Shown one piece after another: positions 56,161 through 64,000 of a stretch of 64,000 bases of DNA. Both the position numbers and the translations under genes were made by a program. The notes below the pieces were generated by a model that saw nothing but the letters and a program-made list of their open reading frames with translations, ran no database searches and was not told the origin of the DNA. How positions within the stretch are numbered: position 1 is the stretch's first letter; each line of letters begins with the position of its first letter. The DNA lies in assembly GCF_030272615.1 (NCBI RefSeq), contig NC_081409.1:22322260-22386259 (forward strand), in the 5' to 3' direction. The stretch comes from Cryptomeria japonica. Its lineage: Eukaryota; Streptophyta; Pinopsida; Cupressales; Cupressaceae.

Positions 56161-57914
56161 CCTAAGTATAATGATCCGATAGAGATAGTTAACCTGGATG
56201 TTGTTGCTGCTAGTGAAGGAGTGCAAGAACCTGATAATCAGAACAATCAGAAGACTCTGAGGTATGTAAGACTAGATCATTCTAAAAATTAGATTATTGG
56301 TGATAATAATAAAGGTGTAATGACTAGAAGAAGGTTAGCTACTGAAGAAGTATGTTTGATTTCTAAAGTTGAGCCTAAAGATGTTGCTAAAGCTTGCAAA
56401 GATAAAAATTGGATGAGAGCTATGGAAAAAGAACTAGATCAAATTGAAAAGAATAATACTTGGGAACTTTTGCCTAGACCTAAGGATACTAATGTAATTG
56501 GTACTAAATGGGTGTTCAAAAATAATTTTAATTAAGCTGGTGAAGTTGTTAGAAATAAAGCTATATTGGTTTGCAAAAGGTATTCTCAAAAATAAGGAAT
56601 CAATTATGAGGAGACTTTTTCTCCATGGCCAAAATTTAAGCTATTCGACTATTGCTTTCTTATGATGCTTATAAAGATTTCAAGGTATATCAGATGGATG
56701 TCAAATCTACCTTTTAGAATGGTGACCTTGAGGAAGAAGTTTACATTGAGAAACCTGATGAATTTTCACTATCAGATGATGGAGACATGGTATGTAAACA
56801 AAAGAAAGCTCTTTATGGATTGAACCAAGCCCCTAGAGACTGGTATGCTAGACTAGATAAATATTTGTTGAAATTGGGATTTAGTAAAGGTGTTGCTAAC
56901 AGTAATTTGTACTTTAAGATAGAAAATGATAACATCCTGATTGTTGAAGTCTTTGTTGATGATATTATCTTTGGAGGCGATGATGACTTGAGCAAGAAGT
57001 TTGCCAGTGATATGCAAAAGGAATTTGAGATGTCTATGATTGGTGAGATGAGAATTTTCTTAGGTTTGTAGATTTCACAAACTGGAAAAGGTATATTCAT
57101 ATCTCAAACTAAGTATGTGAAGGAATTGCTGAAGAAGTTTGGGTTAGATGAATTCAAACTGGTTGGAACTCCTATGGTGATTAGTTGTAAATTATCTAAG
57201 AATGGTGAATCTCTTGAAGCTAATTAGAGTTTGTATAGATCTATGGTTGGTGGACTGCTATATCTTACTCAGACCAGACTAGACATTATGCATGCTATGT
57301 GCATGGCTGTTAGATATCAAGCTGAACTGAAAGAGAGTCATGTCACTACTGTTAAGAGGATATTCAGAAACCTGAAGGGAAATGTGAATTATGGTTTATG
57401 GTATCCAAGGAAAGATGATTTCATGTTATGTGCTTACACTGATGCAGATTGGACTGGTGATGTTGATGACCAGAAGCGAACTACCGATGGAGCATTCTTT
57501 TTGGGTAAGAAGTTGGTTTCATGGGCTAGTAAGAAACAAGATTCAATGTCCTTATCTAATTCTGAAGCTGCATACATTGCTGCTACTAGTAATTGCACTT
57601 AGGTAGTCTAGATGAAGCAAATTTTGAAGGATATCAAAGTTATTTATGATGAGCCTACTATTATAGACTATGATAATTCTAGTTCTATTAACATGTCAAA
57701 GAATCTGGTGCAACATTCAAAGACTAAGCATGTGTCAATCAAATATCATTACTTGATAGAGCAAGTTAGTGAAGAGAAGGTGAAGCTGGAGTATGTATCT
57801 ACGAAGGAACAAATAATTGATATTTTTACTAAGCCTTTGCCTACAAATACATTTTTCTACTTGAGAGAAAAGTTAGGGGTATCTGCCCCTCCAGATGAGA
57901 AATATATGCATTAA
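56161..57914 (+). pseudogene. Copia-2 reverse transcriptase and RNase H
   Basis: RT: NTWELLPRPKDTNVIGTKWV, YQMDVKSTF with the first Asp followed by a TAG, ALYGLNQAPRDWYARLDKYL and FVDDIIFGG (about 56953-56979, both Asp kept). RNase H: CAYTDADWTGDVDD, LSNSEAAYIAA (Glu kept), DYDNSSSI and IIDIFTKPLP. Stops at 56288, 56533, about 56595, 56718, 57069, 57226, 57600 and 57609 break it. It ends GVSAPPDEKYMH at a natural TAA (57912-57914). Confidence 0.88.
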
Positions 57915-58234
57915 GTTGCATCAATCCGGTGGACTTCACAGTTTTATCCTTTTATCCAGATTGGTGTGTTGGTGCTGCTCCTCTGTTGGAGTAGTCTGTG
58001 TTTTGGGAAGAGAGATTCATGTTTTATATTCTAAGAGGGAGAGTAAATATGGTTTTCTATTTTGAGATCTTTGAAATTGATATCAAAGGGGGAGAGAGAT
58101 CATGTGAAAAAAAAACTTCTTTATATGTCTTGATCTTAGGGGGAGTTTTCTAGAGATATCTTCTTTCTTTGCATTGATTGTTTTTCACATTCATATGTTG
58201 CCATCAATGCCAAAAGGGGGAGATTTTTGGATAT
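57915..58234 (+). other. Copia-2 multiple polypurine tract region
   Basis: Between pol and the 3' LTR lie AAGAGGGAGAG (about 58033-58043), TCAAAGGGGGAGAGAG (58083-58098), TTAGGGGGAG (58136-58145) and CCAAAAGGGGGAGA (58210-58223). Each sits in the same relative place as in copia-1, including the phrase CATCAATGCC before the last one. Confidence 0.8.
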
Positions 58235-59479
58235 TGTTGGTCATTGCTACTGCTAGGATATGTTGTTTTCATTGATGTCAATATATTCTTGTATATTTCT
58301 CTGGTGATTGTTGATTGGGAAGATCTTATGATCCGGTTTGTGGTTTGGTTTCGCTAATCATTGTTTTACAGAGTTCGGTATATCCTTCGATATATTCTGG
58401 TGTGATCAGATCTTGTGTTGAGTTTTTGGGATATTTCTTGGGATGGTCTTGTGTATCTTTATTTTAGATGAATCATGATTTTGTGCTCCGCAAGTTATCT
58501 TTCTTTGTGATAGTTGCTGATTGGTTGTGTTCTAGAGCTTTCAGACGTTGACTGATGAAGACTTGATAAGTGGTGTTGGTGCAATTGTTCTTGATGATTT
58601 TAATGTGCTTTTAGGTGTTTCCTACTTGTGTCCTATTTGTTTTGGTGATTTGCATTGATCGTTGTGCGAGTTTTTAGTGGTTTCTATCAACCGGTGATGT
58701 TTTTCGCATTATGCGGATTTCCTAGTGGTGTAGCGTATAGAGGTTGATCTTAGCATGATTTTCGGTGCAAATGAGCATTTGGGAATATATTTTAGGTCCA
58801 TGCTATACTATTTAAATTATTATATTTTTGTAGTGGTCAATCTTTTTATTGTTTGATGTAATTTTGTAATTGAGGGTTGAGGGTTTAGCTGACCTTGTTA
58901 TCAAGGTTGATGAATTATGTATATAGGTGTTATATTCATGTAATTTAGGTGTAGATGTTATGTCTACATTATCATAGAGAGGTTTATGTGCGAACAAGTG
59001 ATTTATCCTTTGGTGTTGAGTTTGAGGAGAGATTGGTGTTGTAGGGTAGACATTTGTGCTTAACTGGAACTGTAATTAGGCATTTGGAGATGCTATTTTT
59101 TCAATTCATTTCTTCTGGATTGTAGTTAGAATCTTATTGTAAGTCAGTGAGACTTCCTAGAGGGTTGTAGCCTTCTGGGCCATCATCTTTTGAGGAGTGA
59201 GCTCTAGGTAGTGTGCCTAAATGCATGTGCATTCCCCATTGTAATATTTTCACATACTACTGTAGAGTATCATCTTACTGTGAGTAGGGTTCCACTGTGG
59301 TTTTTTCCTTAACTGGGTTTTCCACGTCAAAATCCTGGTGTTGTGTGTTGTGCTTTTAATTTTCTTATTTGTTTTATTACTATAGTTTATCAGATCTATG
59401 TTTTGTGATTATTTTTTATATTCCGGTGAAGACTGATTCAACCCCCCCTCTTAGTCTTCCTTCTTGGCTGCTACTAATA
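58235..59479 (+). repeat. Copia-2 3' LTR
   Basis: Begins TGTTGGTCATTG right after the last purine tract and ends CTACTAATA, where CTACTAACA is expected (C-to-T at the terminal CA). It carries GGAGTGAGCTCTAGGTAG near 59196 and GGGTTTTCCACGTCAAAATC near 59315. The 5' partner is missing from the window. Confidence 0.78.
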
Positions 59480-59866
59480 GTGAACAACCGTTGTCAATTA
59501 CCCATTCATCTTTCTGTTCAATCTTAGCAGCCAAATCTTTCTCCTCAACAATGCAGCTTGTAGAATTCACTGGTACCAGATCATCTTCCTTGATAGCAAT
59601 AAATACAAATTCATCTTCTAAATTCAATGACTCTTTATATGTTACACCTTCATGAATAACATAATAACATTTTTTTAGATATTTGTACTTTCAATTAGGT
59701 TTAGAAGGCTTATCATACTTATCATGTCTCTCATATCTATCATTCTTATCTAATTTATCATGCTTATCATAGCTTTACATTATTTTAGGACACATAGAGG
59801 CAAAATATCCTATCTTATTACAAGAGAAACATTTCAAAGGTAACTTCCCATCATACTTTCCCAAGC
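59480..59866 (-). pseudogene. Copia-3 gag, C-terminal part, and protease motif
   Basis: On the minus strand from 59866: GKYDGKLPLKCFSCNKIGYF and ASMCPK, a CCHC knuckle whose His is Tyr (CAT to TAT); a Lys/Asp/Tyr/Arg-rich run with repeated DK and YERHDK units; IHEGVTYKESLNLEDEFV; and the protease start WVIDNGCS at about 59480-59500 (Asp-Asn-Gly for Asp-Ser-Gly). It stops where copia-2's LTR begins, so copia-2 inserted here. Orientation and family match the copia-3 RT and LTR at 44660-47250. Confidence 0.8.
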
Positions 59867-60010
59867 AGTGGGATGTCTAATCTTGGTAGAGTTCATTGGG
59901 ATGCAGTCAAAAGAGTCTTCAGATATTTGAAGGGTACCTCAGAGTATTCTTTGTTTTATCATGGTAATTCAGTTGGAGACACGATTTTCCTTGATATTCA
60001 TGGTTATGTG
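59866..60010 (+). pseudogene. Copia RNase H fragment of a different lineage
   Basis: A 48-codon plus-strand piece reading MSNLGRVHWDAVKRVFRYLK, then GTSEYSLFYHGNSVGD and FLDIHGYV. This is the RT-to-RNase H junction of a copia polyprotein, with wording unlike copia-1, -2 and -3. It is cut on the left by copia-3 gag and on the right by the LTR starting at 60011. Confidence 0.75.
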
Positions 60011-61488
60011 TGTAGAAAGGAATTTGGAAATCATCAGAGCAAGTAGCAAATTAGACTAGCTCAATCACGAAAACTAAATTGCAATGATAACAATCCTAAA
60101 ACATTCAATAGAGATACTGAAAATAAGACATTTAAATTAAATGCAAACCATTACAAACGTGAATGTCTCCTCCAGAATTCTCCATTGTCCTTCTTTCTCC
60201 TTCAAATTGCTTTGTTTGTGGATCTCACCTATAAATGCAAAGGCATAATATGAAAGCAAGATTGTTAAGATGGAATGATAGCATAAGGATAGTAGAAGTG
60301 TGATTGATTGATCGGATCTCTGATTGAAGAAATTCATCCAATTTATAGACAAATTGGAGAGATGACAAGATTAGCATGAAGAGATTTGAAAGGAAATTTC
60401 AAATCAAGAATGACAAATATGACAAATTATGACAAAATTGACACTTTCTATGCAAGATTGATTGATTGACAAAATTATGACAAAATTGACATGCAAGATT
60501 GATTGATTGAAAAATTATGACAAATTAAAATTGAAATGCCATTCCCATGAAATTAGGGGAAATATTAGAAAAATAGGAGAAAATAGAAAATTAGATGAAT
60601 TGGAAATTAGTAAATTAGGTAAATTAATTAATAATTTTTCATTCATTAATTAATTCACAAAAAGAGGAAAAAATTAATTAGCCAATTAAATAAATATTTA
60701 ATTGTGACAAGAAGACTTAGGATAAATAAATAAATTATTTAACCTAGAGGGAAAATGACAATCAAGATAAAATGAATAAATCATAAAACCCTAGAAGATG
60801 AATTAGAAATGCAAGGATGATAATTAGGTCTTGACAAAAGATAATTGATGTAGGGTCGATTTGATCATGATTCTGACTTGATAAAGGACCAATGCTAACA
60901 AATGATTGAGATTGATAAAGAGATCAAATTGATAGGTGCCAATTGACAAGGAACAATGACTAATTGATCCAAATTGCCACGATTGAAGAGAACAACGATC
61001 GATGACAAATCGATCACAAAATTGATGAGATTGACAAGAGGACAAGGATCGATGATGAATCGATCGCAAAAAGACAAGATTGAAAAGGACAACGATCAAT
61101 GACAAATCGATCGCAAAATGACAAGATTGACAAGTTGATAAGGATCGATGATGAATCGATCACAAGATGACAAGATTGACCAGAGGACAAAACCCTAATT
61201 CTATCATCGATTAGGATTGACGATGTCAAAATATGCCAAATAAGCACGCACATTGATGTGACAGGATAAGATCGACCAAAATCATGACTGAAGATTATTA
61301 TCGACAAGACCAAATTCGAAAGCGAGACAAATGAAGAATGCAAAAGAAGGACTCGATGCTCGCAAATGATAAAGACCAAGTGTGCAAGATAGAAGAAATG
61401 TTAATGCGACGCAAAAACCCTAAAATAAGGCAATGCGCAAATGTTAAAGTATGACTCCGCAAGCGTTGACCATTTTTAGATGTCTACA
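60011..61488 (-). repeat. Gypsy LTR on the minus strand
   Basis: The ends are inverted: the left starts TGTAGAAAGG and the right ends GATGTCTACA. On the minus strand it starts TGTAGACATC at 61488, immediately preceded (to the right) by the polypurine tract AAAGAGGGGCAAAA. It holds a TTAATTAAT-rich middle (60590-60760), like other Tat LTRs, and a four-unit tandem repeat at 60970-61190. It is the 3' LTR of a minus-strand element whose internal part lies to the right. Confidence 0.75.
60970..61190 (-). repeat. Four-unit tandem repeat with alternating subunits
   Basis: Core phrases start at 60995, 61045, 61092 and 61141, a period of about 49 bp. Units 1 and 3 read ACGATC(G/A)ATGACAAATC; units 2 and 4 read AGGATCGATGATGAATC. 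All contain the palindrome ATCGAT and share a GACAAGATTGACAAG-like spacer. The alternation makes a dimer of about 98 bp. Confidence 0.85.
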
Positions 61489-61504
61489 TTTTGCCCCTCT
61501 TTGA
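61489..61504 (-). other. Polypurine tract of the minus-strand gypsy element
   Basis: On the minus strand AAAGAGGGGCAAAA directly precedes the LTR start TGTAGACATC. The wording equals element B's tract at 42281-42296, so the two elements are relatives. Confidence 0.75.
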
Positions 61505-62214
61505 GACAATCTGATTTTAAGTGTTGTTTCAAAGAACAATAATGAAAATGCCCCAGACAATAATAATGACATATGCATGCCCCCTCGAGGAATTGGCCGG
61601 AAACATCTAGAAAAGAAGCCAACTGATTGATAAGAATGATAGAAAATGACAGGTTTGAACAGAACAAGAATTGAAGGTCAGATACACAGATGACAAGCAA
61701 TGGAAGGTGTAAAAGACCACGACCAGCATAAGATGGAGAGGATGCACGTCCATCTAGGCACTGACAAAGATCTATAAATGAGACAAGAAGAAGGAAAAGA
61801 GCTCATTTGCACTAGCCAAAGTGGAGGATTTACTGCTCTGGAAAAGGACCCTTGCATAGAGATGGCGAACATTCCAATGGAAAATCACCTCAGGGAACAT
61901 GTATGCACCTACAAACGACTGGACGACATGGGAGCAGCGGTATGTATCTCAAAAACCCATATGTCAAATTTCATGAATTTTACTTGCTTGCGGGACATTG
62001 CGGGGCCCACAGAGAATGGAAAAAGGGACTTCTACGCCTATGTGGGCGCATTCTACACTTGTGTGAGGATATTCTGTGCCTGTGTAGTGTACACAGGCGC
62101 AGTTTGATGCTGCACAGGTGCAGGACAGGGTACACAGGCGCAGTTGTGCACTTGGGACCCTAATTTGACCAAAAACAACACGTGAATGATCCCGAAAAAG
62201 AGGGATAAGAGTAG
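61505..62214 (-). other. Internal or flanking noncoding stretch between two LTRs
   Basis: No coding region is supported. It should be 3' internal sequence of the minus-strand element by position. The part 62030-62150 contains repeated G/C-rich phrases such as ACACAGGCGCAG (twice), CACAGGTGCAG and GCCTGTGTAG. The overlapping open stretches at 61778, 61852 and 61964 arise from these repeats. Confidence 0.5.
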
Positions 62215-62986
62215 TGTAGACACCCAAAATTGTCCAGTCTAATTATTTTATTTATTTAATTATCTAAGCCTAATTCTTCTATTAATTAAATAAATTTTTG
62301 TTTATTTAATTAATTCATTTATCCTCTTCTAGCCTTATTTCTCATTTAAATAAATACATTTATTTATTTAAATTATCCTTTTCCTAAATTAAATAAATAT
62401 CTTATTTATTTAATTGATCCCACTTCTTCTATTAATTAAATAAGTCTTTATTTATTTAATTAATTCATTAACCTTTTCTACCCATGACACATGTCATTCA
62501 TCTCTTAATTCATACACTACCTACCCTCTCATTATTTTATTATTTCTTTTACCTACCCTCTAATCATAGCCGACCTCCTTTTAAACCTCTCAATCTTATC
62601 CCTCCATTTCATATAGTGTCTCCTATATAAGGAGATACTTCCTTCATTATCAAACCCTAATCATTTTTATGCACTTGACTACACTACGTTTTTGAGCATA
62701 TGTGATCCTACTTGCAACCACATTCCGTTCTTTGTTGAGCTCTTGTGCACATAAAATCTAAGAGCAAATATATCAGGCAAGGTCAATGGAGATAGGAAGA
62801 ATGGAGATCCAAACCCTATTGGACATGTGATGGTATAATCTTTGAGATTTTGTTTGATTTGCATTGTCTTAGGTAATCTTCATATGTTATGGTGGATCTT
62901 TGTTGTTGTTAGGCTAGGGTTTTTGTGGTTGAATTCATTTAGCCTTTCAATATTGTTATTATTGTTATCCATTTTCACCATATACA
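62215..62986 (+). repeat. 5' LTR of the right-edge element
   Basis: Starts TGTAGACACCCAAAATTG and ends CACCATATACA, so the ends are TGTA and TACA. The first third is made of ATTAATTAAATAAAT-type phrases, as in element B's LTR. A TATA-like TATATAA is at 62624-62630 within CTCCTATATAAGGAGA. Confidence 0.82.
62624..62630 (+). promoter_or_regulatory. TATA-like box in right-edge LTR
   Basis: TATATAA inside a small palindrome (CTCCTATATAAGGAG), about 360 bp before the LTR end. Likely promoter of the LTR, inferred from position. Confidence 0.6.
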
Positions 62987-62989
62987 TTT

Positions 62990-63007
62990 TGGCACGCCCG
63001 GTGGGAC
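62990..63007 (+). other. Primer-binding site of right-edge element
   Basis: TGGCACGCCCGGTGGGAC begins three bases after the LTR. A TGG start followed by a G/C-rich run is what a tRNA 3'-end complement looks like; I do not name the tRNA. It differs from the Met-type site of the copia and chromovirus elements. Confidence 0.7.
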
Positions 63008-64000
63008 TCTTGTCCCTTTTTGCATTTAACATCCTTGTTACAGATTTTGTGTTTTGAAGTTGCAGATCTGACGTTTTCAATGGCATTTTGATATTCCCAT
63101 GTCTGCATACTTTCGGATCGCATTTTTGATTTTCTGGTGCGTTTGCGACATCTGGAACCACGTTTGTGTTTATCGACAGTATTTTATTTTGATGGTTCCA
63201 GAAATTGCGTTTGTGTTCCCCAGTCGCGTCTGCACTATTTTTAGACGTGTCTGTGTCCAGAAGTCACGTCTGTGTTCTGGAGCCGTGTCTGTGTCTCACA
63301 GAACCGCGTCTACATCACAAATTCACGTGTGTCAAGGGTAATTGCGTTTGTGTGCATCGATTTCAAATTTTGAGTTATAGATTTAATTTTGGGTTTTTGC
63401 ATTTAAGGTTTCAGATCTGGTTTATTTCGAGCTAACATTTTCAGATCTAGCTAACGAAATTGGTGCAGTTTGTCTTGAAAGCAAAATCGTTTGGTTGAAG
63501 GCCCCTATTTTTACAAAGTCTTTTGGATTTAAAATTTACCTAACTTGTGTGCTTGCAGGAAGGGGTGATTATTTGAAACAATCCAAACTACTAACAACTC
63601 TTTGTTGCAGGCCCTTGGCAAGGGTTTTTTTTTTGGATTTTTATTGTGTGCCTTGTTTTCATAGACTAGCAAACACTTCAATTGGTGCACTAAAATTGAA
63701 TCATTGTCTTTTGTGTCTTGAGCAATAGGCTCTTTTTGTTTAATCTTTAAAGGGCCTGTCTTCCCGTGTGGTCATTAGGACTACTAGTGAGAAGAGAATG
63801 ACCCAAGTGGTAGTGAGGAAAACCCACCTCTTCCAAACCACTATAAACAACTGTATTCATGGTGAAAACTATGAATAACGTGTGTTGATTAGTTCATACC
63901 GACACTATGTCTCCCCATAAACCCATTTGATCAAATTTATTTGATCAATTGTAGGGCATAACCCCTACCGGTTGGGAGCCTTCTGTATTTATAGAGTTGA
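63008..64000 (+). other. Leader of right-edge element with about ten 20-bp degenerate repeats
   Basis: Noncoding. GCGTTTGTGT/GTGTCTGTGT-type phrases recur at about 63139, 63160, 63207, 63225, 63245, 63266, 63284, 63304, 63324 and 63343, mostly 18-22 bp apart. The rest, to 64000, has no ORF of note; a T-rich run lies at 63626-63644. Confidence 0.65.

Larger units (their letters stand above)
62215..64000 (+). mobile_element. Tat-like Ty3/gypsy element entering at the right edge (5' LTR, PBS, leader)
   Basis: A 772-bp LTR (62215-62986) is followed by a primer site and about 1 kb of leader; coding parts lie beyond the window. The leader has GCAATAGGCTC and AAAGGGCCTGTC phrases near 63724-63756 that echo element B's leader near 30960. 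There is no duplication of the five bases before 62215 after 62986, which excludes a solo LTR. Confidence 0.75.

Noticed and set aside
59464..59655. Plus-strand 63-residue open frame
   Set aside because: It is the antisense of copia-3 gag, which has recognisable knuckle and protease motifs on the minus strand.
61778..62227. Three overlapping open frames with Cys/His-rich wording
   Set aside because: They come from the ACACAGGCGCAG-type repeats read in different frames and have no domain.
62215..62986. Solo LTR
   Set aside because: A primer-binding site follows directly and the five bases before it are not repeated after it.
63138..63355. CRISPR-like array
   Set aside because: Repeat units are only about 10 bases, degenerate and in a plant retroelement leader; no constant repeat with unique spacers.

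Overview
This window is a block of nested, decayed LTR retrotransposons from a large plant nuclear genome. I see no host single-copy gene, tRNA, rRNA or bacterial feature. A seed plant is certain from the element types: Tat-lineage Ty3/gypsy with an archaeal-type second RNase H (aRNH), a chromodomain-bearing chromovirus, Sirevirus-like Ty1/copia elements with repeated GGGGGAG tracts before the 3' LTR, and a plant mobile domain (PMD) pseudogene. A conifer or other gymnosperm is my guess; the sequence does not prove it.

Layout. 1-4790: 3' two thirds of Tat element A (+). 4791-8640: antisense PMD pseudogene, split by a 2.4-kb LTR-like insertion (4958-7336) with a perfect CCGTG target duplication. 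8641-27180: gypsy element C (+), whose gag is interrupted by a complete Sirevirus-like copia element (copia-1, 9342-16049). C has an unusual order: gag, protease, aRNH, RT, RNH, integrase, about 2 kb of degenerate repeats, then an ORF of about 1200 codons of unknown function. 27181-28550 and 44054-44659: two halves of a minus-strand Tat element D, separated by a copia LTR fragment and by nearly complete Tat element B (29080-44053, +), which carries a G-patch between protease and RT. 44660-59870: minus-strand copia-3, broken open by plus-strand copia-2, itself broken by a complete chromovirus (47471-55336, LTRs 1598 and 1600 bp, TSD GTAAG). 59866-60010: another copia scrap. 60011-61488: a minus-strand gypsy LTR with its polypurine tract. 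62215-64000: the 5' LTR, primer-binding site and leader of a further Tat-like element running off the right edge.

Nothing here works as a gene network. Every polyprotein carries stops or frameshifts, many explained by C-to-T decay (CAG to TAG, CGA to TGA), and several catalytic residues are lost. The best candidates for something undescribed are the domain order of element C (aRNH in front of RT) and its very large downstream ORF. Element names A, B, C, D, copia-1, copia-2 and copia-3 are mine, used to link entries.
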